DNA of 64,000 bases from Plantimonas leprariae (GTDB lineage: Bacteria; Pseudomonadota; Alphaproteobacteria; Rhizobiales; Rhizobiaceae). This document shows, one piece after another, positions 43,387-52,583 of the stretch. The stretch spans positions 62,001 through 126,000 of the forward strand of contig NZ_VZDO01000013.1 of assembly GCF_008802405.1 (NCBI RefSeq). The letters run 5' to 3'. The notes beneath the pieces were generated by a model. That model was not told the origin of the DNA and did not search any database. It saw only the letters and a program-made list of their open reading frames with translations. The translations under genes were made by a program, and so were the position numbers. Position 1 is the stretch's first letter; each line of letters begins with the position of its first letter.

Positions 43387-44442
43387 ATGTCCCGTCCGTC
43401 TTCAAGGCGTTCCGCCGTCGGGTCGCTCGTCGTCATTGCGGCCGTGGTCGGTGGTGGTGCCGCGGCCTTCGCCTATACGGCGGGCTGGTTGTCGCCGGAG
43501 CGGCTGACCCCGGCGAGGCTCGTCGATACGCTGGCGCCGCCCGGCGGGCCGGCGCTCGGTCATCGCCGCAACCATGCCAAGGGCATCTGCTTCACCGGTA
43601 CGTTCGAGGCGAACGGCGCCGGCGCGGCGCTCTCGAAGGCGCAGGTCCTGGCAAGCGGCCGCTATCCGGTGGTCGGACGGTTCAACTTTGCCGGGCCGGA
43701 TCCGACGGCTGCCGACGCGAGCGCGCGGGTGCGTGGGCTCAGCTACAGGATCCGGACGCCGGACGGTCAGGAATGGCGCGCCGCCATGATCGACCCGCCG
43801 TTCTTCCCGGTGGCCAGCCCGCAGGCCTTCTACGAACTGCAGCAGGCTTCGGCGAAGAAGGACGATCCGGACGCGATGAAGGATTTCGCGGCCGCCCACC
43901 CGGAGATCGCCGCCTTCGGAGCCTGGGCGAAATCGGCGCCCTTCCTGCAAAGCTACGCCGAGGAGCGTTTCAACAGCCTCGACAGCTTCGTCTTCACCGA
44001 CGCGTCGGGCGCCGACCACGTCGTCCGCTGGTCGCTGTTGCCAGCCGCGCCGCCGACCGCCCTGTCCGCCGACGAGATGCAGGCGAAGGGGCCCAACTTC
44101 CTGGAAGAGGAGATCGGAGCCCGCGTCGCCGCCGGCGCGCAGCGCTGGACGCTGGCGATCACCGTCGCCGACGCCGGCGATCCGACCGCCGATCCCAGCC
44201 AGGCGTGGCCGGACGAGCGCCGCACCGTGGATGCGGGCACGCTCGTGGTGGATCGGATCGTGCCGGAGCCGGACGGGCCCTGCCGCGACATCAACTTCGA
44301 CCCGACCGTGCTGCCGGCCGGCATGCGCACCTCGGACGATCCGTTCCCGGCGGCGCGCTCGGCCGCCTATTCGGTGTCGTTCAACCGCCGCGCGGCCGAG
44401 GCCGACCATTATCCGCGCGAGCCCGAGGAGGCTTCGAAATGA
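43387..44442 (+). CDS. Catalase-related peroxidase (SrpA-like), membrane-anchored or periplasmic
   Basis: A 351-residue haem enzyme of the small catalase-like family. An N-terminal uncleaved-looking helix (VGSLVVIAAVVGGGAAAFAY) anchors or exports it. The distal-His block reads GHRRNHAKGICFTGTFEANG, followed by RFNFAGPDPTAADAS and YELQQASAKK. Near the C-terminus AAYSVSFNRRAAEA carries the likely proximal Tyr haem ligand. It overlaps the cytochrome b561 gene (ATGA), which presumably supplies electrons from the quinone pool. This pair is commonly found beside an ECF sigma factor and anti-sigma factor. Confidence 0.87.
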   Translation: MSRPSSRRSAVGSLVVIAAVVGGGAAAFAYTAGWLSPERLTPARLVDTLAPPGGPALGHRRNHAKGICFTGTFEANGAGAALSKAQVLASGRYPVVGRFNFAGPDPTAADASARVRGLSYRIRTPDGQEWRAAMIDPPFFPVASPQAFYELQQASAKKDDPDAMKDFAAAHPEIAAFGAWAKSAPFLQSYAEERFNSLDSFVFTDASGADHVVRWSLLPAAPPTALSADEMQAKGPNFLEEEIGARVAAGAQRWTLAITVADAGDPTADPSQAWPDERRTVDAGTLVVDRIVPEPDGPCRDINFDPTVLPAGMRTSDDPFPAARSAAYSVSFNRRAAEADHYPREPEEASK

Positions 44443-44999
44443 GCGTGGCCGGTGACGTTTCCCACGGCCGCTTCACGCCGGCGCAGCGTGCCCTGCACTG
44501 GCTGATGGCGGTGGCGATCCTCGCGATGCTCTTCATCGGCGTCGGCATGGTCTCGACGGTGACGGCCAGGTACCTGACGCTGGTCTCGATCCACAAGCCG
44601 CTCGGGATCGCGATCCTGGTGCTGGCGGTGCTGCGCCTGGCGCTCCGGGTCAAGGACGGCGCGCCGGCCCTGCCGCGCGACCTGCCGGAGCCGATGAAGC
44701 TCGCGGCCAGGCTCAGTCACGTGCTGCTCTACGCCCTGATGATCGCGATGCCGCTGCTCGGCTGGGGCATGCTGTCGGCGGCGGCCTATCCGGTGGAGCT
44801 CTTCGGCGGCTACCATCTGCCGGCGATCCTGCCGCAGAGCGACGCATTGCACACCCTGCTCTGGAACGCTCACCGGGCGCTCGCCTTCGTCTTCTTCGCA
44901 GTGATCCTCGCCCATATCGCCGCGGCGCTGTTCCACGCGCTCGTCCGCCGCGACGACGTGTTCGACGCGATGGCGCCGAGACTCGGTCGATCGGACTAG
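44439..44999 (+). CDS. Cytochrome b561
   Basis: A 186-residue inner-membrane di-haem cytochrome with four helices. Conserved histidines are in ALHWLMAVAIL, SIHKPLGI, LSHVLLYALMI and WNAHRALAFVFFAVILAHI. It accepts or donates electrons at the membrane and, with the upstream peroxidase, probably forms a peroxide-detoxifying pair. It converges on the glycosyltransferase/anti-sigma gene. Confidence 0.9.
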   Translation: MSVAGDVSHGRFTPAQRALHWLMAVAILAMLFIGVGMVSTVTARYLTLVSIHKPLGIAILVLAVLRLALRVKDGAPALPRDLPEPMKLAARLSHVLLYALMIAMPLLGWGMLSAAAYPVELFGGYHLPAILPQSDALHTLLWNAHRALAFVFFAVILAHIAAALFHALVRRDDVFDAMAPRLGRSD

Positions 45000-45099
45000 G
45001 AACGGGGCAACTCCTCCGAAAGGTGGAGATCGTCGTTTCGGCCTCGGCGCAGTCCCGCGACGCGGCGAGTTCCAAGCGCCGTTCCGGATGGCCTCTCGC

Positions 45100-46815
45100 C
45101 TACGACGCGTCGTCGGGATCGAGGTCGGCGGCGAGTTGCAGCAGGCGTTTGGCGTCCATCGAACCCACGATCGCGAAGGCGAGATCGCCTTCTTCCCAGT
45201 AGGCCACGCTGTCGGCCTGGCGCCGATCCAGGCTCGGTTTCGTGCCGCCGGGCGTGTCCGCCTTCATCCCGAAGACCGAGAACCGCTCGCCCTTCGTCGT
45301 TTCGGCGGAAACCTGAACGCTCGGGCCGGCGTCGGAGGGATACACCTGCACGTCCAGCACTTTCCAATCCGCCGGCAGCCCCGGCATCGCGACGCCGGTC
45401 GCCTTCTCCAGTTCCGCGCGGTCGTAGTCCGTCACCTCGGGCTGGGAGATCATGTCCGCCCGGATCAGCGTGGCGCGGTGCGACATCACCGCGTCGTCGA
45501 TGAAATCGGACGCGTTGGCGGGAGTGGCCAGCGGGCCGGCGATGTCGTGCGCGAGCCAGCCCGTGCCGAGCGCAAGCACGATCGCGGCCACCCGCTGCAT
45601 GCGTCGCCATGCCGGAACGGCGCGGGACGGCGCCGCCCGGTGCCGACGCGCGTCGTCGAGATGTTCGGCGATCGCGGTGGCGGCCCGCTCGGATGCCGGC
45701 AGACCACTCCGCTCGAAGGTCGTGTCGAAACCCCGCTGTTGAACCTCGACGAACTCCGGATGGGTCGCACGAGCCTCGTCGACCGCGGCGACGAGCGCCA
45801 GCGTCGAGCGAACCACCGGGCCGAACCGCCAATGGGCGTAGTTCTCGTCGGCTTCCCACGCGACCGCGTGCGGGTCGAGGAATAGGCATGGCCTCGGGGT
45901 GCGCAGGAACTCGTAGATCTGGCTCGAGACGTCGCCGACATAGACGTCGGCGAGCATCGTGTACGTCATGTCGATGGAGCGGTCGCTGCCGGGATCGAGA
46001 TGGATGTGCGGGTTCCGGGCGAATTCCTCGGTCATCGCGGCCCACTGCCGGCGTTTCCGCCGGCCGTCCAGCATCCGCACGTGCGGGGCGACGACGAGGT
46101 CGTAACGGTCCTGCTCGGCAAAGGCCCGTAGAAGCGGCAAACCGAACTCCTGCCAGGAGCCGAGCCGGGTGAAGTGCGGGTTGTAGAGCACGATCGGCCT
46201 GGTCCCGTCGAACGGCGACCAGTCGGGATCGCGGACGGCGTCGGCGGCCTCGAACTTCGGATAGCCGACGATGGCGCAGTTCTCGGGGCGGATCAGCCCG
46301 TGGCGCAGCAGCCGCTCGTGGTGTTTCCGGCCGGCCATCAACGCTATGTCGAACCGGGCGATGCGCGGATCGAAGCCGGCGGCACGGTCGCCGGCGCCAT
46401 GATCGAGATGGATGTAGCGGGGGCTGGGTGCGCCGATGCGCTTCAGAACGAGCGAGGTCCGCTCCGGCACGGCGATGGCATCGAACCGATCGAGATGCCG
46501 GGCGAGAAGGCCGAGGCTCAGCACCTTCGGCGGAACCGCCGCTCCGGTCATCTGCCGGATCGCATAGGCGAGCATCGGCGCGGCGACGGAGAAGACGATC
46601 GGCGCGCCGCCCAACCGCTCGACGGCGCGCTTCGCGTACTCGATGTGCTCGGGACTGGGCGAAAGGACGTGAACCTCGAAACCGGAGCGGCGGGCGAGCG
46701 CCGCGGCGGTCGCGATCCCGTGCAGGAGCTGGTGCCGCTGAGCGTTGAAGAAGAAACAGACCCGCATCGGCCGCGATTGATCGTCGGCCGGCGTCCGCGG
46801 TGCGTTCTCGTCCAT
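45100..46815 (-). CDS. Fusion protein: CDP-glycerol glycerophosphotransferase-like glycosyltransferase plus anti-sigma factor C-terminal part
   Basis: A 571-residue continuous ORF. Residues about 15-385 resemble the GT-B-like CDP-glycerol glycerophosphotransferase group (RVCFFFNAQRHQLLHGIATA, RYIHLDHGAGDRAAGF, MTYTMLADVYVGDVSSQIYE, RPCLFLDP). Residues about 402-571 look like the C-terminal half of a membrane anti-sigma factor: one transmembrane helix (AIVLALGTGWLAHDIAGPL, ~409-427) and a periplasmic domain (DFIDDAVMSHRATLI; DSVAYWEEGDLAFAIVGSM). The anti-sigma N-terminal zinc-binding sigma-capturing domain and its sigma gene are missing. The catalase-peroxidase/b561 pair next door is the usual partner of such an anti-sigma factor, so a deletion fusion near 45,600-45,660 is likely. 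ATG 46815 has GGGGTG upstream. Confidence 0.75.
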   Translation of the reverse strand: MDENAPRTPADDQSRPMRVCFFFNAQRHQLLHGIATAAALARRSGFEVHVLSPSPEHIEYAKRAVERLGGAPIVFSVAAPMLAYAIRQMTGAAVPPKVLSLGLLARHLDRFDAIAVPERTSLVLKRIGAPSPRYIHLDHGAGDRAAGFDPRIARFDIALMAGRKHHERLLRHGLIRPENCAIVGYPKFEAADAVRDPDWSPFDGTRPIVLYNPHFTRLGSWQEFGLPLLRAFAEQDRYDLVVAPHVRMLDGRRKRRQWAAMTEEFARNPHIHLDPGSDRSIDMTYTMLADVYVGDVSSQIYEFLRTPRPCLFLDPHAVAWEADENYAHWRFGPVVRSTLALVAAVDEARATHPEFVEVQQRGFDTTFERSGLPASERAATAIAEHLDDARRHRAAPSRAVPAWRRMQRVAAIVLALGTGWLAHDIAGPLATPANASDFIDDAVMSHRATLIRADMISQPEVTDYDRAELEKATGVAMPGLPADWKVLDVQVYPSDAGPSVQVSAETTKGERFSVFGMKADTPGGTKPSLDRRQADSVAYWEEGDLAFAIVGSMDAKRLLQLAADLDPDDAS

Positions 46816-46986
46816 GCTCGTCACCCCAGCGCCGCTCGCCTGAAGGCGGTTGATCCTTCGCAAGCGAGCCGATGAACTCCGATGCGGAGCGAATACGCCG
46901 CGGCGCGCGGCTTGGCCACCCTGGCCGCTTTCGTGGCCGGCTCGACCGTCACTGTCGGAGGACGCCGCGGTTCGACGCGGCGAATG

Positions 46987-47829
46987 TCAGACCCGCATGA
47001 TGCGGAAGCCGTCGACCGTCGCGTGCAGGGTGAAATGCCGCCAGTGCTCGGTGTCGTGCAGGATGATCAGTCGGGTGAGGTCGCCCGCGATCGCGTCGTT
47101 GATGCGGTCGATGGTCTTCAGTTGATCCCAGACGCTGCCGATCGCGTTGTTGAGCGGCGCGTAGACGCCGTCGTGGTTGTGGCCGAGGATGTTCGTCGAG
47201 GAATAGACGCAGTCGCCGGAAACGACCGTCGGGCCGCGCGCCGTCTCGATCACCACGAACTGCTGCCCGATCGTATGCCCCTCGCCGAGCCGGAGGTGGA
47301 TGCCCGGCAGGACGTCGTTCCGGTCGCCGTCGACCAGCGTCAGGCGGTGCTCGACCGAGGCGTCGAAGGCAGCGCGCAGGTCGTCGGGATTGATGATGGC
47401 GGTGAGGTAGCCGAAGCGCGCCGGCAGCGCCATCGCCTCGTGCCAGGACAGGAGCTCGCGCTTCTGGATGAACAGCTTCGCCCGGCGAAACTCGCCGATC
47501 GAGCCCATGTGGTCGAAGTGGGCGTGGCTGAGGAGGATGTGCGTCACGTCGTCCGGCGCGACGCCGAGCTCGGCCAGCATGCGGAGCGGCGAAATCCATT
47601 CGGGGATGCCGAACCGCTCGCTCATGCCGGCGCCGCTGCCCTCGTTCATGAAGCCGGTGTCGACCAGCACCACGTCGTCGCCGCGCCGGGCGAGCACGAA
47701 GGAGAAGGGCACGTCGACGACGCCCTTGCCGTAGGCCCCGTTGACGAGATCGACCACCGGCTGGTCGCGCGAGCGCGCATATTCGATGACGAAGACGTCC
47801 CAGGCGGGGGAGGGGGTGGGATCGGCCAT
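46987..47829 (-). CDS. N-acyl homoserine lactonase family metallo-beta-lactamase-fold hydrolase
   Basis: A 280-residue MBL-fold enzyme resembling the AttM/AhlB-type lactonase group. The Zn motif HAHFDH is in ILLSHAHFDHMGSIGEF, the next His is in GEGHTIGQQF, the bridging Asp is in VVSGDCVYSS and the late His is in LIILHDTEHW. It lies 10 bp after the permease gene of a LacI-regulated sugar ABC operon. A lactone from sugar catabolism is therefore a more likely substrate than a quorum signal, although lactonases of this family can be promiscuous. No signal peptide. Confidence 0.85.
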   Translation of the reverse strand: MADPTPSPAWDVFVIEYARSRDQPVVDLVNGAYGKGVVDVPFSFVLARRGDDVVLVDTGFMNEGSGAGMSERFGIPEWISPLRMLAELGVAPDDVTHILLSHAHFDHMGSIGEFRRAKLFIQKRELLSWHEAMALPARFGYLTAIINPDDLRAAFDASVEHRLTLVDGDRNDVLPGIHLRLGEGHTIGQQFVVIETARGPTVVSGDCVYSSTNILGHNHDGVYAPLNNAIGSVWDQLKTIDRINDAIAGDLTRLIILHDTEHWRHFTLHATVDGFRIMRV

Positions 47830-47839
47830 TCGAGTGTCC

Positions 47840-48835
47840 TTAGCGTTCGGCGATCACGCGGCCGAGGCTCGACAGCCCGACCGCCAGGATCAGGATCGCG
47901 CCCTGGAGGATGTACTGCGAGAAGGTCGGGGCGCCGAAGATGTTGAGACCATTGAAGCAGACGGCGATGATCAGCGCACCGACGAAGGTGCCGAACACGT
48001 GGAACTCGCCGTCGCGCAGGGTCGCCGATCCGAGGAACACCGCGGCGAAAGCGGTGAGGAGGTAGCCGTCCGCCGCGCTCGGCGTGCCGCTGCCGAGCCG
48101 GGAGGCGAGGAGGACGCCGGTCAGCGCCGCGCAGACGCCCGAGACGACGAAACCAAGCGTCTTCACGCGGTCGACGTCGATGCCGGAGAGGAAGGCGGCG
48201 GTGGGATTGCCGCCGACGGCCTGGATCTCCTGGCCGACGCGCGAGCGCTCCACGACGAGCCAGAGGAAGCCGAGCACCAGCGCCATGATGACGATGTTGT
48301 TCGGCACCCCCCAGAGCCAGCGGCCGAGCGAGACCTGCAGGAAGGCTTCCGGCACGCCGGACACGATCGGCATGCCGGCGGAATAGGCGAAGGCGAGGCC
48401 GGTCAGGATCGTGCCGACGCCGAGCGTCGCGATCACCGAGTTCACCTTCATCTTGGTGACGATGAAGCCGTTGACGAGGCCGATCAGCGCACCGAGCAGG
48501 CAGACGGCGAGGATCGCCAGCGGCACCGGCAGGCCGAACCGCACCACGAGGCCGACGACGAGGATGCCGTGCAGGCTCGCGGCGAAACCGATCGACAGGT
48601 CGAGCTCGCCGACGATCACCGCGACGGTCAGCCCGCCCGCGATGATCATGGAGAGCGAGGCCTGGTTCAGGACGTTGGTGAAATTGTTCAGCGTCGGAAA
48701 CGCGCGGGGCGACAGGAACGAGAAGGCCAGCACCATCGCGAGAAGGCCGATGATCGTGCCGTAGCGCGCCAGAAAGGCGAGGATCGCCTTGTTGCGATCC
48801 ATGCCGGAGATCGGACGCAGCGTCGCGTCGCTCAT
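47840..48835 (-). CDS. Sugar ABC transporter permease (RbsC-type)
   Basis: A 331-residue permease with ~10 helices. VIVGELDLSIGFAASLHGIL, VNSVIATLGVGTILTGLAF, GQEIQAVGGNPTAAFLSGID (coupling loop) and AFAAVFLGSATLRDGEFHVF are family-typical. ATGA overlap with the upstream ATPase. Part of the SBP-ATPase-permease-lactonase operon. Confidence 0.92.
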   Translation of the reverse strand: MSDATLRPISGMDRNKAILAFLARYGTIIGLLAMVLAFSFLSPRAFPTLNNFTNVLNQASLSMIIAGGLTVAVIVGELDLSIGFAASLHGILVVGLVVRFGLPVPLAILAVCLLGALIGLVNGFIVTKMKVNSVIATLGVGTILTGLAFAYSAGMPIVSGVPEAFLQVSLGRWLWGVPNNIVIMALVLGFLWLVVERSRVGQEIQAVGGNPTAAFLSGIDVDRVKTLGFVVSGVCAALTGVLLASRLGSGTPSAADGYLLTAFAAVFLGSATLRDGEFHVFGTFVGALIIAVCFNGLNIFGAPTFSQYILQGAILILAVGLSSLGRVIAER

Positions 48836-50424
48836 GCCGCTTCTCCTCGGGCCTCGGGCGCCGCCTCGCCGGTTCGGTAGCTCGCCGCGATGATGGCGGC
48901 GCGCGAGATCGCCTCGCCTTCGAGTTCGGCGATGATCGTCCCCTCGTTCATCACCAGGACGCGGTCGCAGAGTTCCGGCAGTTCGTCCGGCTCCGACGAG
49001 ATCACCAGCACCGCCAGCCCTTCGGCGGCGAGGCCGCGGACGAGGCGATGGATCTCGCCGCGCGCGCCGATGTCGACGCCGCGCGTCGGCTCGTCGAGGA
49101 TGAGGACGTCGCGGCGCTTCTGCAGCCAGCGGCCGATCAGCACCTTCTGCTGGTTGCCGCCGCTGAGGCGCCCGACCGGCTGGTTCGGCCCTTGCATCTT
49201 CACGGACAGCCGCTCGGCGGTATCCGCGGCGCGCCGGCGTTGCCGCTTGAGGTCGACGAGCGGCAGCGCGGGGCCGCGCACCAGTCCGGCGAGGTCGCCG
49301 AGGCCGAGGTTGAAGGCGACCGATTTGCCGAGCACCAGTCCCTCGGCTCGGCGCTCCTCCGGCACGAAGCCGATTCCGGCCCGGACGGCGTCCGCGGGCG
49401 AGCGCGGCGCGAACGGGCGGCCGCCGAGCAGCATCCGGCCGGCGCGGGCACGGTCCGCGCCGAAGACGAGACGCGCCAGTTCGCTGCGCCCGGCGCCGAC
49501 GAGGCCGCCGAGACCCAGCACCTCGCCGCGGTGGAGAGCGAAGCTCGCGGACCGGACGCGCGGCAGGCGCTCCAGCCCCGCCGCCGACAGGACGACTTCC
49601 CCGCGCTTCGCGCGCGTCGGCGGCCGCGCGACCTCCGTCACGGCGTGGCCGACGATCGCCTCGATCAGCGCTGGTTTCGTCAGAGCCCGGCCTTCGAGGA
49701 CCGCGACGCTCCGGCCGTCCCGGAACGTCGTCACGCGGCGGCAGAGGCTCATGATCTCGTCGAGGCGATGCGACACGTAGAGAACGGCGACGCCGGAAGC
49801 GGCGAGGCTCCGGACGATGCCGAAGAGTTTCTCGGCCTCCGCCGCGGACAAGGATGCCGTCGGCTCGTCCATCACGATCAGCCGGGCGTCGCGCACCAGC
49901 GCCCGGCAGATCGAGACGAGCCACTGGTCGGCGGTGGAAAGGCGCCGCACGTCCGAGCGCAGCGGCACCGTCAGGCCGACGCGGTGCGCGAGCGGCGCGA
50001 CGGTCCGCTCCACCGCGCGCCAGTCGACGATGCCGAAGCGCGCCGGCTTCGGCGCGCCGAGCATGACGTTCTCCATGACCGTCATGTCGGGAACGAGGGC
50101 GAGTTCCTGATGGATGAAGCCGAGGCCGAGCTTGGCCGCCCGGTTCGGATGGTCGAGCCTGACGGGCTCGCCGTCGATGCGCACCTCGCCGGCGTCGGGG
50201 CGCACGAGGCCGGCCAGCACCTTGATGAGGGTGGACTTGCCGGCGCCGTTCGCGCCGACGAGGCCGTGCACCTCGCCCGCCTCGATCGTCAGCGAGGCGT
50301 CGACGAGGGCGCGGGCGCCGCCGAAGGACTTGGCGATGCCTCCGGCTTCGAGAAGGCGGCGCGGCGCGCCGGCCGGACCATCGGTCACGACCGGCATTCT
50401 GCGCTCCTGCACCTCACCGGACAT
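48832..50424 (-). CDS. Sugar ABC transporter ATP-binding protein, duplicated (RbsA-type)
   Basis: A 530-residue ATPase with two nucleotide-binding domains. The N-terminal one has GANGAGKST, DEPTASLS and a weak signature, LSTADQW. The C-terminal one has the degenerate Walker A GLVGAGRSELARL (no Lys) but a full signature LSGGNQQKV and DEPTRGVD. This split of intact elements between halves is normal for RbsA-like proteins. It starts two bases after the binding-protein stop. Confidence 0.92.
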   Translation of the reverse strand: MSGEVQERRMPVVTDGPAGAPRRLLEAGGIAKSFGGARALVDASLTIEAGEVHGLVGANGAGKSTLIKVLAGLVRPDAGEVRIDGEPVRLDHPNRAAKLGLGFIHQELALVPDMTVMENVMLGAPKPARFGIVDWRAVERTVAPLAHRVGLTVPLRSDVRRLSTADQWLVSICRALVRDARLIVMDEPTASLSAAEAEKLFGIVRSLAASGVAVLYVSHRLDEIMSLCRRVTTFRDGRSVAVLEGRALTKPALIEAIVGHAVTEVARPPTRAKRGEVVLSAAGLERLPRVRSASFALHRGEVLGLGGLVGAGRSELARLVFGADRARAGRMLLGGRPFAPRSPADAVRAGIGFVPEERRAEGLVLGKSVAFNLGLGDLAGLVRGPALPLVDLKRQRRRAADTAERLSVKMQGPNQPVGRLSGGNQQKVLIGRWLQKRRDVLILDEPTRGVDIGARGEIHRLVRGLAAEGLAVLVISSEPDELPELCDRVLVMNEGTIIAELEGEAISRAAIIAASYRTGEAAPEARGEAA

Positions 50425-50426
50425 GG

Positions 50427-51365
50427 CTACTGGACGGCTTCCGGATGGTCTTTGAGGAACTGCTCGACATTGTCATGCGTCACGAGCACGGCGGGAACCT
50501 CCGCCGCCTTCGGCTGCCAGTTGCCGCCGGCGTCGGCGACGTCCTTCAGCATCTTCACCATGTTGTAGCCTTCGGTGAAGCTGTCCTGCCAGGCGGTCGC
50601 ATCCATGTGGCCGTTCCTGATGTTCTCCAGCGCCTGCGCGTTGCCGTTCACGCCGTAGACCTTGACGTCGTCCCGCCCTTGCGAGCGGAGCGAGCCGATC
50701 GCGCCGATCGCCGGGTCGTCCCAGCAGCCCCATATCGCCAGGCTGCCGTCGCCGACCGGGTGCGAGGCGAGCCAGGCGTTGGCGTACTGGCCGCCGTCCT
50801 CGAAGTAGCCGGGAATCCGCACCTCGTTCTTCGTCACCGTGATCTCTGGATGCTTGGCGACGATCTCGTCCAGCGCCACCTCGCGGTTGCGGCAGACCTC
50901 GCCCGTTCGGTAGGTGAGGGCGAGCAGGCTGCCCTTGCCGCCCATGTCGGCGATCATCTTCTCGATCACCGGAACCGCCATCGGGCCGCCCGAGCCGTTG
51001 GTGGCCGCGACCGAGCTGCCGAGCCCGCCGCCCCAGGTGACGACGGGGATGTCCTTCGCCTTGGCGGCTTCGAGCCCCGCGCCGATCGACGAGAACGGAA
51101 ACACCATGTCGACGATGGCGTGCGCATCGCGCTGGGCGAAGTTCTGGATGGCGGCATTGGCCTGATCGGCGCTGCCGGCCGCATCGATGACGGAGACCTG
51201 CCAGCCGAGTTCCGCCGCGGCCTTCTCCGCGCCCTTGATGTATCGGGCGTTGTTGGCCTCGTTGGCCGAGATCGACACGATGCCGACGAGCGGTTTCTCC
51301 TGCGCCTGAACCGCGCCGGCGGCAAGCAGCGCCGTGCCGAGAGCGCAACCGAGCAGCCTATTCAT
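50427..51365 (-). CDS. Sugar ABC transporter periplasmic substrate-binding protein
   Basis: A 312-residue RbsB-like protein with a Sec signal peptide (MNRLLGCALGTALLAAGAVQ, cleaved about QAQ|EKP). It starts after GGAGGG. Mature features are LVGIVSISANEANNARYIKG, NFAQRDAHAIVDMVFPFSS, IPVVTWGGGLGSSVAATNGS and DVKVYGVNGNAQALENI. It is the first gene of the operon, divergent from the lacI-type gene. The ligand is unknown. Confidence 0.92.
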   Translation of the reverse strand: MNRLLGCALGTALLAAGAVQAQEKPLVGIVSISANEANNARYIKGAEKAAAELGWQVSVIDAAGSADQANAAIQNFAQRDAHAIVDMVFPFSSIGAGLEAAKAKDIPVVTWGGGLGSSVAATNGSGGPMAVPVIEKMIADMGGKGSLLALTYRTGEVCRNREVALDEIVAKHPEITVTKNEVRIPGYFEDGGQYANAWLASHPVGDGSLAIWGCWDDPAIGAIGSLRSQGRDDVKVYGVNGNAQALENIRNGHMDATAWQDSFTEGYNMVKMLKDVADAGGNWQPKAAEVPAVLVTHDNVEQFLKDHPEAVQ

Positions 51366-51530
51366 CCCGAACCCTCCCGAAACCCGCTCGCTTCCTCCAG
51401 CGAACACGGCTAACCGTTTCGCCAACATCGAACGGAACGTTTGCGAAAGCAAGCACGAAAGCGCTACGCTGCCGGCTCGTTTGGGGGTGTTCTGTCGGAT
51501 GCGGTCGGCTAATCGGTTCGGTGCGAACCC

Positions 51531-52583
51531 ATGACAACCATTCGGGACGTCGCAAAGGCGGCCGGCGTGTCGACCGCCACCGTGTCGGCGGTGGTCAACA
51601 GTTCGGCTTTCGTCAGCGACGAATTGCGCGCCCGCGTCGTCGCGGCGATCGAAGCGCTCGAATACGCGCCTTCGTCCGCGGCGCAGAGCTTGAAGCGCGG
51701 CCGCAGCCAGCTGATCGCGATGGTGGTCGCCGATCTCGCCAACCCCTTCTTCCACCGCATCGTCTGCGTGGCGGAGGCGGCCGTCGCCGCCTGGGGCTTC
51801 TCGCTCGTCGTCTTCAACAGCGACGAGAAGCCGGACGCCGAGCGGCGCATCATCGAGCGCGTGCACGCGCTCGGCTGCGACGGCATGATCCTGGTGCCGG
51901 TCGGGGAGCCGAGCCAGTACCGGCGGCGGCGGAACGACGCCAAGCGGATGCCGACGCTGCTGTTCGGGCGGATCGTCAGCGACGACACGTTCGACACGGT
52001 GACGATCGACAATCTCGCCGCGGGCCGCGAGGTCACGAACTATCTGCTCGACCTCGGCCACCGCCGGATCGGCTCGATCACCGGGCCGCTCCACCTGACG
52101 ACCGCGCGGGAACGGCTGGAAGGTATGCGGCAGGCTCTCGGCGCGCGCCGGCTTTCCCTCGATCCCGCCCGGCTGCGCTCGGGCGAGTTCCGCGAGGACG
52201 CCGCCTATTCCGCGGCCCTGCAACTTCTCGGCGCGCCGGATCGGCCGAGCGGCCTCTACGTCGCCAACGGACTGATGGCGCTCGGCGTCATGCGGGCGCT
52301 GGCGGATCTCGGTCTCAGATGTCCGACCGACATCTCGATCGTCTCGACCGACACGATTCCCGGCATCGGGGGCCTGCGTCCGCGGCTGACGCGGACCGAG
52401 CACCCGGCGGCCGAGATGACGAACGAGGCCGTGCGGCTCTTGGTCGACCGGATCACGCGCAACAAGTCGGCCCCGCCGCGCAACGTCATCTTCCAGCCCG
52501 CCCTGATGGTCGGCGACAGCTGCGCGCCGTTCGAAGCCGGGACGCCGGAACGGTCGGGAGCGCCGCTGAAGGAGGCAGGCTAG
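51531..52583 (+). CDS. LacI family transcriptional regulator
   Basis: A 350-residue regulator with an N-terminal LacI HTH (TIRDVAKAAGVSTATVSAVV, then hinge-helix region SAAQSLKRGRS) and a periplasmic-binding-protein-like sensor domain (NPFFHRIVCVAEAAVAAWGF; GHRRIGSITGPLHLTTARER). It is divergent from the ABC operon with a 165-bp gap, so it almost certainly represses or activates that operon in response to its sugar. The gap holds AACG-GAA-CGTT (about 51431-51441), a weak candidate half of an operator. Its stop overlaps the convergent monooxygenase gene by 4 bp. Confidence 0.92.
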   Translation: MTTIRDVAKAAGVSTATVSAVVNSSAFVSDELRARVVAAIEALEYAPSSAAQSLKRGRSQLIAMVVADLANPFFHRIVCVAEAAVAAWGFSLVVFNSDEKPDAERRIIERVHALGCDGMILVPVGEPSQYRRRRNDAKRMPTLLFGRIVSDDTFDTVTIDNLAAGREVTNYLLDLGHRRIGSITGPLHLTTARERLEGMRQALGARRLSLDPARLRSGEFREDAAYSAALQLLGAPDRPSGLYVANGLMALGVMRALADLGLRCPTDISIVSTDTIPGIGGLRPRLTRTEHPAAEMTNEAVRLLVDRITRNKSAPPRNVIFQPALMVGDSCAPFEAGTPERSGAPLKEAG

